From Maricaulis sp947259345 (lineage in GTDB: Bacteria > Pseudomonadota > Alphaproteobacteria > Caulobacterales > Maricaulaceae): 64,000 bases of DNA. The stretch is from contig OZ244254.1 of the NCBI GenBank assembly GCA_965217205.1, positions 3,038,001 through 3,102,000 of the forward strand, read 5' to 3'. How positions within the stretch are numbered: the first letter of the stretch is position 1; each line of letters opens with the position of its first letter. The notes below the pieces were generated by a model. It was not told the DNA's origin, did not search any database, and saw only the letters and a program-made list of their open reading frames with translations. The position numbers and the translations under genes were made by a program. Below are positions 1-10,400 of the stretch, one piece after another.

Positions 1-423
1 GATGCCCGCGAATTCATGCCGCCCCAGCGTGCCGATGCAGTCCTGCTGGACGCGCCCTGCACCGCCACGGGCACGCTTCGGCGCCATCCGGAAGCCGGCT
101 GGATCAAGCAGGCCGACGACACACCGCGCATGGCCCGGCTACAGGACGAAATGATCAAGGCTGCCGCCGACATGCTCAAACCGGGCGGACAGCTTGTCCT
201 GTGTACCTGTTCGCTGCAGCCGGAGGAGGGAGAGGCCCTCGCCGGGCGTGTCGTGGGCCGCAACAGGCAGCTCAAGGAGTCGCCGATCAGGGCCGAGGAA
301 ATGTCGGGTCTGGAATCGGCCGTCACCCCGGCCGGCTGGGTGCGCCTGACACCGGCCCTCTGGGCCGAACAGGGCGGCATGGACGGCTTCTTTATCGCCC
401 GGTTCGTCAAACGCGCCGGATAG
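1..423 (+). CDS. rsmB: 16S rRNA m5C967 methyltransferase RsmB, C-terminal fragment
   Basis: This is the last 140 residues of the SAM-dependent enzyme that methylates C967 of 16S rRNA. The frame is open at base 1, so the NusB-like N-terminal domain and SAM motif I lie outside the window. Two family signatures are visible. Motif IV is DAPC (fragment residues 17-20) followed by GTLRRHPE. Motif VI is GGQLVLCTCSL, whose second Cys (about residue 70) corresponds to the catalytic cysteine of m5C methyltransferases. The stop is TAG. rpe follows on the same strand about 70 bases later. RsmF-type enzymes share the two Cys motifs, but the RRHPE context favours RsmB. Confidence 0.9.
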   Translation, partial: DAREFMPPQRADAVLLDAPCTATGTLRRHPEAGWIKQADDTPRMARLQDEMIKAAADMLKPGGQLVLCTCSLQPEEGEALAGRVVGRNRQLKESPIRAEEMSGLESAVTPAGWVRLTPALWAEQGGMDGFFIARFVKRAG

Positions 424-490
424 GACCAAAACCAGCCCGGCCCGCCGCATGCGACTTGCGCGGGTCTGGCGCCACTGTTATCGGATCGAT

Positions 491-1150
491 ATGGGCGCTC
501 CTGTGATCATTTCTCCGTCCATCCTCTCGGCGGATTTCGCCAAGCTGGGTGAAGAGGTTCGGGCCATTGACGAGGCCGGAGCTGACTGGATCCATATCGA
601 TGTGATGGACGGGCATTTCGTGCCCAATCTCACGATTGGGCCGGCGGTCATCAAAGCCCTGCGTCCGCACAGCAAAAAGCCCTTCGACGTGCATCTGATG
701 ATCACGCCGGTCGATCCTTTCATTAAGGACTTTGCCGACGCCGGCGCTGATATAATCACGGCCCATCCCGAAGCCGGGCCACATTTCCATCGCACGGTCC
801 AGACCATCAAGGCGACCGGCGCCAAGGCCGGCGCCGCGCTGAACCCTTCAACGCCTGTCGAGGTGATTGACTATGTGCTGGACGAGCTCGACCTCGTTCT
901 GGTCATGAGCGTCAATCCCGGCTTTGGCGGACAGAGCTTCATCACCAGCCAGCTCAGAAAGATCGAAGCCCTCAAAACGCGCATTGATCAACGCGGTCTG
1001 GCGACGAAGATTGAAGTGGATGGCGGCGTCAATCCGCAAACCGCCCGGGATTGCGTCAATGCTGGCGCCACGGCGCTAGTCGCCGGCTCAGCTGTCTTCA
1101 AGGGCGGGCCGGACGCCTATCGCGACAATATCTTAGCCCTGCGTCGCTGA
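491..1150 (+). CDS. rpe: Ribulose-phosphate 3-epimerase
   Basis: Cytosolic TIM-barrel enzyme interconverting ribulose 5-phosphate and xylulose 5-phosphate in the pentose phosphate and Calvin pathways. From the ATG at 491 the protein is 219 residues, normal for the family. The frame extends up to an ATG at 449, but the family N-terminus (IISPSILSADF) fits 491. Visible motifs are SILSADF, HIDVMDGHFVPN, HLMI, VNPGFGGQSF and EVDGGVN. The expected metal ligands are His35, Asp37, His68 and Asp177, with Asp37 and Asp177 as the acid/base pair. The next gene starts four bases after the stop, so co-transcription is likely. Confidence 0.96.
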   Translation: MGAPVIISPSILSADFAKLGEEVRAIDEAGADWIHIDVMDGHFVPNLTIGPAVIKALRPHSKKPFDVHLMITPVDPFIKDFADAGADIITAHPEAGPHFHRTVQTIKATGAKAGAALNPSTPVEVIDYVLDELDLVLVMSVNPGFGGQSFITSQLRKIEALKTRIDQRGLATKIEVDGGVNPQTARDCVNAGATALVAGSAVFKGGPDAYRDNILALRR

Positions 1151-1154
1151 TATC

Positions 1155-2981
1155 ATGGCCCGCGCGGTGCGTCTGTCCGACTATGCCAGTGCGATAATCG
1201 ACTCGGCGCGGCGCGAGGCCTCCTCGACGCTCCACTCGATCGGTCTGTTCTCGAACCTTCGTGATCTGGGGAGCTTGCCCTCAGACATCGGGCCGTTCCC
1301 GGAAGACTTCTACGCTTGCCGTCCGGACCGGGGGGCTGAAATCCTGGCTGGGCGGTTCCAGCTCGCCGGCGAATTGCTGTCCGTCGACCCAGAGAATGAC
1401 AATATCTGGCTCCGGCCAGCCCCGACCCGCGCCTTTGCGCGTCGCCTGCACGGCTTTGGCTGGCTGCGGGATGTGATCACGGCGCCGTCACCGGAATCGC
1501 AGGATTCAAGCGATCAGGATCAGGCCGATGAAGAGAGTGGGAGTGAGGCCGTCGCCGCCACGGCCGCCCGCGCGCTGGTCGACAGCTGGATTCGCGCCTT
1601 CGGGCGATGGAATGGCTTTGCCTGGAGCCACGGCGTGTTGTCGGCTCGACTGATCAACTGGATGCGAGCAGGCGACACCCTGTTCGAGACGGACGAGAGT
1701 GACAGGAAGGGACGCAATGCCCGCCTGCGCAGCCTGCTTCGCCAGGCGCGATACCTCGAACGCACCATTCCACTGGCCCATGATGGCGCCATCCGCCTGC
1801 GCTGCGCCATCGCTCTCAGCCTTGTCGGCTTGTGCGTGCCCAATCAGACGGGCCTGCAAAAGGCCGGCTTCACAGCGCTGGAGAAAGAGGTCAAACGCCA
1901 GATCCTGCCTGATGGCGGCCATGTCTCGCGCTCGCCTCGGGCCGGCACGGAGGCGCTGATCGATCTCATCGCGCTGCGCGATGTCGCCGAAGCCGCGGGC
2001 GTCGAATTCCCACGCGAGATCGTTCGGGCGATCGACCGGCTTGCCCCGATGTCGCGCTTTTTCCGCATGAGCGATGGCGGACTGGCCAGTTTCCATGGCG
2101 GTGGCGAATGTGATCATGGCGCCCTCAGAATGGCCCTCTCACGTGACGAGACTGGAGCGAAGCCCTTCGGCTTCGCGCCCCATTCCGGCTATCACCGCGC
2201 CGAGGCGGGGGGCGCCACCATCTTGCTGGATGTCGGCAAGGCACCGCGCGGGACCCTCAGCACGAGTGCGCATGCCAGCGCGCTGGCCTTTGAATTGTGC
2301 ACGAGCGGCGGACGGCTGGTCGTCAATTGCGGCTGGCATGATGACCAGCCGTCAAGCTGGCGCGAGGCGGTGCGGGCCACGGCGGCCCACTCCACGCTGA
2401 CGCTCGAGGAAACCTCATCGGCTCGGCTCTTTGCACCGGGCTGGAAGCGTGGCCTGCTGGGCCCACGCCTGATCTCGGCACCCGGCCCCGTCACAGCCCG
2501 CCGCAATGAAGAAGACATGGGGGTCTGGCTTGAGGGCATCCATGAGGGCTATCGCGCCGACTATGGCCTGTCCCATCGACGCCGCGTTTTCCTGGCCGCC
2601 GACGGAGGAGACTTGCGCGGCGAGGATGCCTTGTTCCGGCCAGTCTCCGATGGCCCGCCGGAGGATATTGATGTGCGCTTTCGTTTCGCCATCCGCTTCC
2701 ACCTCCACCCCGATGTCCGGGCCTCGCTGTCGCGTGACAGTATGAGCGCCTTGCTGGTGCAACCCGACGGCGATGGCTGGCGCTTCCGGACCGATGGTGG
2801 TCCGATCCGGCTGGAACGCTCTGTCTATCTTGCTGCCGGTGCGCCTCCACAACGCGCCACGCAGATAGTAATACAGGGAGAAGCTGAGCCCTTCGGGGCC
2901 GGAGACAGGCCGCCAAACCGGGTGCGCTGGGCGTTTCAGCGCCTGGGCCAGGTCGGCGGCACACAGGGGGAAACCGGATGA
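1155..2981 (+). CDS. Heparinase II/III family protein
   Basis: 608-residue protein with an all-alpha N-terminal half (about 100-340, including LINWMRAG and GHVSRSPRAGTEAL) and a beta-rich C-terminal half from about 350, the arrangement of heparinase II/III polysaccharide lyases. The segment around SRSPRAGTEALIDL is typical of this family in alphaproteobacteria. No signal peptide is obvious. The gene follows rpe by four bases and overlaps the next gene by an ATGA, so it is probably co-translated with the CapD-type enzyme; this suggests a role in surface or capsular polysaccharide turnover. Substrate cannot be inferred. The N-terminus MARAVRLSDYA is kept because no better start exists. Confidence 0.85.
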   Translation: MARAVRLSDYASAIIDSARREASSTLHSIGLFSNLRDLGSLPSDIGPFPEDFYACRPDRGAEILAGRFQLAGELLSVDPENDNIWLRPAPTRAFARRLHGFGWLRDVITAPSPESQDSSDQDQADEESGSEAVAATAARALVDSWIRAFGRWNGFAWSHGVLSARLINWMRAGDTLFETDESDRKGRNARLRSLLRQARYLERTIPLAHDGAIRLRCAIALSLVGLCVPNQTGLQKAGFTALEKEVKRQILPDGGHVSRSPRAGTEALIDLIALRDVAEAAGVEFPREIVRAIDRLAPMSRFFRMSDGGLASFHGGGECDHGALRMALSRDETGAKPFGFAPHSGYHRAEAGGATILLDVGKAPRGTLSTSAHASALAFELCTSGGRLVVNCGWHDDQPSSWREAVRATAAHSTLTLEETSSARLFAPGWKRGLLGPRLISAPGPVTARRNEEDMGVWLEGIHEGYRADYGLSHRRRVFLAADGGDLRGEDALFRPVSDGPPEDIDVRFRFAIRFHLHPDVRASLSRDSMSALLVQPDGDGWRFRTDGGPIRLERSVYLAAGAPPQRATQIVIQGEAEPFGAGDRPPNRVRWAFQRLGQVGGTQGETG

Positions 2982-4879
2982 GCCAGCCGCCGTCAAAGGC
3001 GCGGGGCGCAACGTCGATTCGCAGTCAGATGTCGATGGTGGCCGTGGCCCTGTTCGACCTCGCGGCCGGAGCGGTGTCCATGTGGGCCGCCGTGCTGCTG
3101 CGCTATCGGTTCGAACCCGGTCCGGCGCCTGATGATGTCATGCTGCAATCGGTCGCCGTCTTCGCGCTGGCCTGCGCCATCATTTTTCCGATCGAGGGCC
3201 TGCATCGAGGGCTCTGGCGCTATACCGCCCTCAATGACGCTGCCCGCATCGTGCGCGCCATCGTCCTGGCCAATTTGGTCTTTCTGCCAATTCTCTTCCT
3301 GATCAACCGGCTCGACGGCTTCCCGCGGACATCCATCCTGCTGGAGATGCCGATCCTCCTGTTCATCCTGCTCGCCGCGCGCCTGTCTGTCGCAGCTTTG
3401 CGGACGCAGGGATTGCGCGGTGCCTTGCAGATCGAGGACCGCTCCAAACCGACCGCCATCCTCGTCGGGTCCGATCTGGAGCTTGATGACGCCCTGCGCG
3501 ATCTCGGCCGCCGCAATGGTTCGGCTCCTTTCCGAACAAAGGGCCTGATCGAACCTGGGGCAAGCCTGACCGGACATGCCATTCGCGGCATTCCGGTCTT
3601 GGGAGGACTTGAAGCCTTGCCGGCCGCGCTGAAGCGCCTGTGCGAAGTCGAGAAAGACCCGCCACGCGTCGTGCTGGCCGGGGCTCATCCGAACGCCGAC
3701 ACGGTCAACCAGCTCATCCGCATCGTCTCTCAAACCGGCGCAAAGCTGTCTCGCGCGCGACCGAGCGATGGACGCGAGGCCTTTTCACCGATCGAAGCGG
3801 CTGACCTGCTCAATCGCCCGCCGCGCGCGCCCAATCTCTCCCCTGCCCGCCCGTTGATCGAGGGCCGCCGCGTCCTGATCACCGGCGCTGGCGGGACGAT
3901 CGGGTCCCAACTTTCCCGGCTGGCCGCGACATTGAACCCGGAAAAGCTTGTCCTGTTTGATGCGTCAGAAGCCAATCTCTATGAAATCGATCTGGAGTTC
4001 GCCAAGCATCACCCCGACACGGCCTGGCGTGCCGTACTGGGCGATATTCGCGACCGTGAACGTCTCGACATGGTGTTTCGGGAGGAGAAGCCTGACGTCG
4101 TACTACATGCGGCCGCACTCAAACATGTGCCGATGAGTGAACAGAATCCGGGCGAAGCGGCGCGAACGAATATCATCGGTACGGTCAACACGATTGAGAT
4201 GTCCCAGAGCCACGGTGCCCGCGTCGTTGCCCTGATCTCAACCGACAAGGCGGTCAATCCCGGAAATGTCATGGGCGCGACCAAGCGTGCCGCCGAGCTC
4301 TATGCCCGCGCCGCGGCGGCAAAATCGGACGAGACACGCGTCTGCGTGGTCCGGTTCGGCAATGTGCTTGGATCCACCGGCTCCGTCGTTCCGCTCTTCG
4401 AGCGGCAGATCGAGGCCGGCGAAGCGGTTACCGTCACTGACCCGGAAGCCACACGCTATTTCATGACTGTCGAGGAAGCCTCGGGCCTGGTGCTCGACGC
4501 CGCGGCGCAAACGGCGGCCGATCCGGCGCTCAATGGCGCCCTCTACGTTCTCGACATGGGTCGCCCCGTCTTGATCATGCGGCTCGCCCGCCAGCTCCTG
4601 CGCCTGCGGGGTCGCGACCCTGACGCGCCGGGCGCGATCCGCGTCGTAGGGCTTCGTCCAGGCGAGAAACGTCATGAACGTCTGGTCTATGATTTTGAAA
4701 GCACGATAGAAACGTCGATAGATGGGGTCTGGGCGGTCACCGGGCCAGAGCTCGACGCGGACGCGGTCAGCGCTGGCCTGGATGCCGTCGTAACGGCCGC
4801 CAGCAATGGCGATGCACCCGGCGCATCCGCTGCACTGGAGGCGCTGTGCGATTTGCGCCCGTCGGCCCAGGAAGATTGA
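2978..4879 (+). CDS. Membrane-anchored nucleotide-sugar 4,6-dehydratase, CapD/WbpM family
   Basis: 633-residue member of the FlaA1/CapD/WbpM class. Four hydrophobic segments occupy roughly residues 15-145, followed by a Rossmann-like domain (starting near TAILVGSD) and then the extended SDR catalytic domain with GAGGTIGSQ near residue 303. STDKAVNPGNVMGATKR lies near residue 421. Met sits where other SDR enzymes carry the catalytic Tyr (YxxxK), which is characteristic of inverting UDP-GlcNAc 4,6-dehydratases, so it is not a defect. The GLRPGEK segment near the C-terminus is also typical. The start overlaps the heparinase-like gene (ATGA). Likely function is making a modified sugar for O-antigen, capsule or glycoprotein. 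Confidence 0.9.
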   Translation: MSQPPSKARGATSIRSQMSMVAVALFDLAAGAVSMWAAVLLRYRFEPGPAPDDVMLQSVAVFALACAIIFPIEGLHRGLWRYTALNDAARIVRAIVLANLVFLPILFLINRLDGFPRTSILLEMPILLFILLAARLSVAALRTQGLRGALQIEDRSKPTAILVGSDLELDDALRDLGRRNGSAPFRTKGLIEPGASLTGHAIRGIPVLGGLEALPAALKRLCEVEKDPPRVVLAGAHPNADTVNQLIRIVSQTGAKLSRARPSDGREAFSPIEAADLLNRPPRAPNLSPARPLIEGRRVLITGAGGTIGSQLSRLAATLNPEKLVLFDASEANLYEIDLEFAKHHPDTAWRAVLGDIRDRERLDMVFREEKPDVVLHAAALKHVPMSEQNPGEAARTNIIGTVNTIEMSQSHGARVVALISTDKAVNPGNVMGATKRAAELYARAAAAKSDETRVCVVRFGNVLGSTGSVVPLFERQIEAGEAVTVTDPEATRYFMTVEEASGLVLDAAAQTAADPALNGALYVLDMGRPVLIMRLARQLLRLRGRDPDAPGAIRVVGLRPGEKRHERLVYDFESTIETSIDGVWAVTGPELDADAVSAGLDAVVTAASNGDAPGASAALEALCDLRPSAQED

Positions 4880-4941
4880 CTTGATGGCCCGCCGTGATAC
4901 CTCGCCGCGGATCAACGGCATGAAGCAATGGAGACCATTCC

Positions 4942-6537
4942 ATGTCCGACCATGACCACGCCCCCGTCCGCCGCGCCCTGATTTCAGTCTCCGACAAATC
5001 CGGTCTTGTCGAGCGCGGGCGCCAGCTCGCCGATGCTGGCGTCGAAATCCTGTCCACAGGGGGCACGCTGAGCGCTCTCAAGGATGCCGGCATTCCTGCG
5101 AAGGACGTCTCGGAGGTCACGGATTTTCCGGAAATGATGGACGGCCGTCTCAAGACCCTGCACCCGCGTGTGCATGGCGGATTACTGGGTCGTCGCGATA
5201 ATGGTGATGACCGCGCCGCGATGAGCGAGCACGGCATCCCCTATATCGACCTGCTTTATGTCAATCTCTACCCGTTCGAGGAAACCGTCGCCAAGGGCGC
5301 GGAGTATGCGGATTGTGTGGAGAATATCGACATCGGTGGACCGGCGATGATTCGCGCTGCAGCCAAGAACCATGCCTGGGTGAATGTCTGTTGCGATGGC
5401 GAGGATGTCGATCGCGTCCTGGGCGAGATGGCTCAGTTTGACGGCCATTCCAGCCTTGATCTCCGGAAGGCGCTGGCTGCCAAGGCCTATGCTCGCACCG
5501 CAGCCTATGATGCCGCGATTTCGGCCTGGTTTGCGGATGCTCTGGAAGACCCGGCCCCGGCCTATCGGGCTTTCGGTGGGGCGCTGACCCAAGCGCTGCG
5601 CTACGGCGAGAACCCGCACCAGAATGCGGCCTTCTACACCAGCGCCGAGAACCGGCCGGGTATCGCAACCGGTCGCCAGGTCCAGGGCAAGGCGCTGAGC
5701 TATAACAATCTGGCCGACGCGGACGCCGCCTTCGAGCTGGCCGGCGAGTTCGCATCCGATGACAAGGCTGCCGTGGTCATCGTCAAACACGCCAATCCTT
5801 GCGGCGTTGCGCTGCATGACGATCTGGCGGTCGCCTATGAGAGAGCTTTCGCCGCCGATCCGATTTCAGCCTTTGGCGGAATCGTTGCGATGAATCGGAC
5901 TCTCGACGCCGATACCGCCGGCGAGCTTGTTAAGATTTTCACCGAAGTCGTTATCGCACCGGATGCAGACGAGGATGCATTGGCGGTCCTTTCGGCCAAA
6001 TCCAATCTGCGGGTTTTGCTGACCGGCGGCATGCCGGATCCGGCCCAGGGCGGTTGGCTGACCAAAACGGTCGCTGGCGGCCTGCTCGTTCAGGAGCGCG
6101 ATACCGGCATGATTGGCACAGATGACCTCAAAGTCGTGACCGAGCGCGCGCCGACCGACGCTGAGCTGGCTGATCTCCTGTTTGGCTGGAAAGTCGTCAA
6201 ACACGTGAAGTCCAATGCGATTGTGTATGCTCGCAATGGGTCGACAGCCGGGATTGGCATGGGTCAGACCAGCCGCCTGGAGGCCGCCCGCCTGGCAGTT
6301 CGCAAGGCTGAAGCGACAGCTGCCGAGAATGGCTGGGACGAACCGAGGACCCAGGGGTCGGTGTGTGCGTCCGATGCCTTCTTCCCCTTCGCTGACGGAC
6401 TGCATGCCGCGGTGGAAGCGGGTGCCACAGCGGTCATTCAGCCGGGTGGCTCGATCCGGGACGAAGAGGTCATCGCGGCTGCCAACGAAGCGGGCGTGGC
6501 CATGGTCTTCACCGGGATGCGTCACTTCCGCCACTAA
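4942..6537 (+). CDS. purH: Bifunctional AICAR transformylase / IMP cyclohydrolase PurH
   Basis: 531 residues; carries out the last two steps of de novo IMP synthesis. The N-terminal MGS-like cyclohydrolase domain (1-200) has ISVSDKSGLVE, STGGT, MMDGRLKTLHPRVHGG and NIDIGGPAMIRAAAKN. The C-terminal transformylase domain has LRYGENPHQ, GKALSYNNLADADAA, VIVKHANPCG, SNAIVYA and GIGMGQTSR. The last of these and the KH pair in the VIVKHANPCG segment belong to the folate/AICAR site. A GGAGA Shine-Dalgarno sits eight bases before the ATG. It is probably transcribed with or just after the CapD-type gene; no purine riboswitch-like structure is evident in the 62-base gap. Confidence 0.97.
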   Translation: MSDHDHAPVRRALISVSDKSGLVERGRQLADAGVEILSTGGTLSALKDAGIPAKDVSEVTDFPEMMDGRLKTLHPRVHGGLLGRRDNGDDRAAMSEHGIPYIDLLYVNLYPFEETVAKGAEYADCVENIDIGGPAMIRAAAKNHAWVNVCCDGEDVDRVLGEMAQFDGHSSLDLRKALAAKAYARTAAYDAAISAWFADALEDPAPAYRAFGGALTQALRYGENPHQNAAFYTSAENRPGIATGRQVQGKALSYNNLADADAAFELAGEFASDDKAAVVIVKHANPCGVALHDDLAVAYERAFAADPISAFGGIVAMNRTLDADTAGELVKIFTEVVIAPDADEDALAVLSAKSNLRVLLTGGMPDPAQGGWLTKTVAGGLLVQERDTGMIGTDDLKVVTERAPTDAELADLLFGWKVVKHVKSNAIVYARNGSTAGIGMGQTSRLEAARLAVRKAEATAAENGWDEPRTQGSVCASDAFFPFADGLHAAVEAGATAVIQPGGSIRDEEVIAAANEAGVAMVFTGMRHFRH

Positions 6538-6601
6538 GGCGCGTCGCAAGTGAATCAACGAAGCATTGCGCGACAGGGCGCAATGGCTTCACTGTGCAGG
6601 C

Positions 6602-7474
6602 ATGTCTTGGCCCCTACCTGCTCGCCTGCTCCTCATCGCCCTGTTCGTCCTTGTGGCCGGGCTCGGAGCCTGCGCGATCGGAAATTTCACCGGATGGTCC
6701 GTACCCGAGCGCACGCTGGACGCGCAGGCCGCGCTCCTGCGTAACCACGTCGAGATCCGGCTGCCAGCCATGGCCGATGGACCGGTACCGGCGGCGATCT
6801 TCCTGCACGGATGCGGCGGTCAGAGGAGTGTGCAGGAAGACTATGCAGCCGCGCTCCTGGCGGCAGGTTATGGGGTTGTGCTCGTCGATTCCAACAGCGC
6901 ACGCGGAATCGGGCGCTTCGCCGCCATGACGCAGGTCTGTACCGCCCAGCGCTTATGGGGACAGGAGCGCGCCGCCGACATCCCCGCCGCGATCGCGATT
7001 GCATCCGAAACGCCCGGCATCGATGCGGATCGCCTGGCCCTGATCGGCTGGAGTCATGGCGGCTGGACACTGCTGGAAGCCCTCGCCTATGCCGCCGAGG
7101 GCCGCGCCGCGCCATCGCTCTCGCCCCAGCCGGACCGCGCCCTACCAGGCGTTCGGGCGGCGATCGGGTTATATCCGTATTGCGGATTTCCTGTCCGCGC
7201 CGACGGAGGGGAGTTTGGTGCGGGAATTCCGCTCTATGTCATTCTTGGTGGACGTGACGTTGTGGCGCCCGCGCGCGATTGTCAGCGTCTGGTCATTCGG
7301 GCGGCCGAGTCGGGGCGGCGCTTTGGTTATGAATACTGGCCTGAAGTGACCCACGCGTTCGACGAGCGCAACGGTCCGCCGGATCCGCGAATGAGATACG
7401 ATGCGGGCGCGGCTCAAAGAGCACGCGCCCGCATCATTTTATGGCTGGAGGAAGCCTTCGCCGATCACGGCTGA
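6602..7474 (+). CDS. Dienelactone-hydrolase-family lipoprotein (alpha/beta hydrolase)
   Basis: About 290 residues. The frame opens at a TTG (6566), but the ATG at 6602 gives a clean lipoprotein signal: a hydrophobic stretch ending in LVAGLGAC, with Cys24 as the predicted lipidated residue. The mature part is an alpha/beta hydrolase with oxyanion segment FLHGCGGQ, nucleophile elbow GWSHGGW (Ser151), acid GGRD (Asp219) and His251 in THAFD. The nucleophile is Ser rather than the Cys of classical dienelactone hydrolases, so it is better regarded as an esterase/hydrolase of the clade. It is probably membrane-anchored and envelope-located. Its last 10 bases overlap the convergent glutamate dehydrogenase gene. 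Confidence 0.82.
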   Translation: MSWPLPARLLLIALFVLVAGLGACAIGNFTGWSVPERTLDAQAALLRNHVEIRLPAMADGPVPAAIFLHGCGGQRSVQEDYAAALLAAGYGVVLVDSNSARGIGRFAAMTQVCTAQRLWGQERAADIPAAIAIASETPGIDADRLALIGWSHGGWTLLEALAYAAEGRAAPSLSPQPDRALPGVRAAIGLYPYCGFPVRADGGEFGAGIPLYVILGGRDVVAPARDCQRLVIRAAESGRRFGYEYWPEVTHAFDERNGPPDPRMRYDAGAAQRARARIILWLEEAFADHG

Positions 7475-10400
7475 ACAACGGCCGCCATCTCACCGAGCTG
7501 GGTCGAGGCAATGGCCAGTTTGGACAGGGTCCAGCTGCCGGATTCATCGAGCTGCCGCTGAACCGAGTCGACGCGACCCGCCTCTTCCTCATTGATTGTG
7601 TTCCACGCTTCGACCAGTGCGTCGGCCCATTCGCGTGATGGCTCCTCGACGCCGGACGCCAACGATCCGCCTGCCTGGACGGCAAACTGCATCGCCGAGG
7701 CGGTAAAGGCTTGCTGGCTGGCGTAGAAATCTTCCATGAGACGCCGCACGGCCAAACGGTCCCAATGCAGTTCAGAGGAGACTTCCTGACCGAGGCCGCG
7801 CAAACGGTCGAACTTAAAGCGTGCGCCAACCGCGTGGTAAATATATGCGGTCGAGGCAAGCGGCCAGTCAGACCCCATCGCCATGTCGATCACATCCGTC
7901 GAGGACGTCAACGGACGCAGCTCGGCAACAGCGAGCGCGATATCGTCAGGGGCACCGGCCTCGATGAAGCGCTTCTGGCGCGCCTTCACGCCGCGACGTT
8001 CATGCGTCGAGATGATCTCGTGCACCATGGACCGCAGCTTCTGGACACCGGGCTGATAGGCCTCGATCACTTCGGTAATGGAATCCGGACCCGAAGATTT
8101 CTGATTGCGACCACGACGGACCAGCCAATAGGTTTGGCGGCGCAGAAGGCGGATGATTTCCTCGTGCAGCTGAACCTGGACTGCGGCCGGCGCCTTGTTG
8201 TCTAGCGCATTGATCGCCTTGGTTATCTCGGCAAAACCGAAGATCTGGCGACCGGCTTCGAACGCCCGGGCGATAGCAGGCACTGCCGCGGTCGTGGAAT
8301 CGATGGCGCGGTGGATGAAAGTCGGTCCACCCAGATTGATCATCTCGTTGGCCAGGACGGTCGAGATGATTTCCCGACGCAAGCGATGTCCCTCCATCGC
8401 GTCGCGGTAGTCATGCAAACCCTTGGGGAAGTATCCGACCAACATGGACCTGAAATGCGGGTCATCCGGCACGTCGGACGCCACCAGCTGATCAAACAGG
8501 GTAATCTTGGCGTAGGAGTTGAGCACGGCAAGCTCTGGCCGGGTCAGGCCCTGTTCCCGCGCCTTCAGGCCACGTACCTGCTCGACCGAGGGCAATCCCT
8601 CTACTTCGCGGTCCAGCTGACCCAACTCCTCGAGACGCGCCATGAAGCGCTCATGCGCATCCAGGTCCGCTGCCGAGGTGTGCTCGGCCAGCGAGATCGC
8701 CAGGGACTGATCGTAATTGTGACGCAAGACATGGGTCGCGACGTCATCCGTCATCGATTCCAGCAATTTGTCGCGCGCGTCGCGGCTCATATCGCCATTG
8801 CGGACCATCGGGCGCAGGAGGATCTTGATATTGACCTCATGGTCGGAACTGTCGACGCCGGCCGAGTTGTCGATGAAGTCGGCATTGGCTCGCCCGCCAT
8901 GACGGCCATATTCAATGCGTGCCGCCTGGGTGAAACCCAGATTGGCGCCTTCGCCAATAACCTTGGCCCGCACTTCATTGGCATTCACCCGCAAGCCGTC
9001 ATTCGTCTTGTCGCCGACTTCCCAATGCTGCTCGAAGGTGGCTTTGGCATAAGTGCCGATACCGCCGAACCACATCAGCTCGACGTCGGCCTTCAGCAGG
9101 GCGTTTATGAGTTCGATCGGGCTGACACTATCCTTGGTCAAACCGGCGAGTGCCTTGATCTCGGCGCTCAACTGGATCGACTTCGCCGACCGGGCAAAGA
9201 TTCCGCCACCCTTGGAAATGAGGGACTTGTCATAGTCCTGCCAGGAGGTTCTCGGCAGGTCGAACAATCGCTTGCGCTCTTCCCACATCGTCTCCGGATC
9301 GCCCGGATCGGGATCGATGAAAATGTCCCGGTGATCAAAGGCCGCGACCAGGCGGATCTGTTTCGACAAGAGCATGCCATTGCCAAAGACATCGCCAGAC
9401 ATGTCACCGACGCCGATCACCGTGAAGGGTTCAGATTGAATGTCCTTGCCCATCTCACGGAAGTGGCGCTTCACCGATTCCCAGGCGCCCCGCGCCGTAA
9501 TGCCCATCTTCTTGTGGTCATAGCCGGCCGAACCGCCGGACGCGAAAGCGTCGCCGAGCCAGAAATCGAACTCGTCCGTGGCGAGACCATTGGCCGTGTC
9601 CGAGAAAGTCGCCGTCCCCTTGTCGGCCGCGACAACCAGATAGGGATCGTCATCATCCCAGCACGCGGTGCCGTCCGGATGGATGACGACATCGTCGACA
9701 ATATTGTCGGTCAGGTCGAGCAGACCGCGAATAAAGGTCTTGTAGGCTTCGCGACCGGCTTCAAACACGTCTTCGCGCGAACCGTTTCGGGGCAGGGATT
9801 TCGGATAGAATCCCCCCTTGGACCCGACCGGGACGATGACCGCATTCTTGACCTGTTGGGCCTTGACCAGACCCAGCACTTCCGTTCGGAAATCGTCGCG
9901 GCGGTCAGACCAGCGCAGGCCGCCACGGGCGACCGGGCCGAAGCGAAGGTGGACACCCTCGACATCCGGCGACCAGACGAAGATTTCTCGATAAGGCTTG
10001 GGCAGCGGCAATTCTTCCAGCAACTCGCTGGCGATCTTGATCGCGATGCGGGATTTCGGCTGACCGTCCTCGCCCTTCTGATAAAAATTCGTCCGCAGCG
10101 TCGCTTCTATCAGGTGAAAAATGCGCCGGAGAGCTCGGTCGTGGTCGAGGCTGGCAACATCATCGAGCTGTTTGCGCAGCGAATCCGAAACATCCCAGAC
10201 CGCATCCGACCTTACTTTCTGGTCGTCGGTGAAATCGGGATCGAATTTGACCCGTGCCAGTTCCAGCAATCCGCGCGCAATCCCCGGATAGGCGGCCAGC
10301 GCCTCTTCCTGGATCGCTTGTGATGGGTCGAGACCGGTCTGCTGGCGATAGCGGGCGCAAGTCCGCAGGAAAGCGGCCTCACGCCAGGTCACGCCGATCT

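Noticed and set aside
8311..10323. 670-codon open frame on the + strand opposite glutamate dehydrogenase
   Set aside because: It lies wholly antisense to a gene with strong family motifs; high GC leaves stops rare in the mirrored frame. No recognisable domain or ribosome site.
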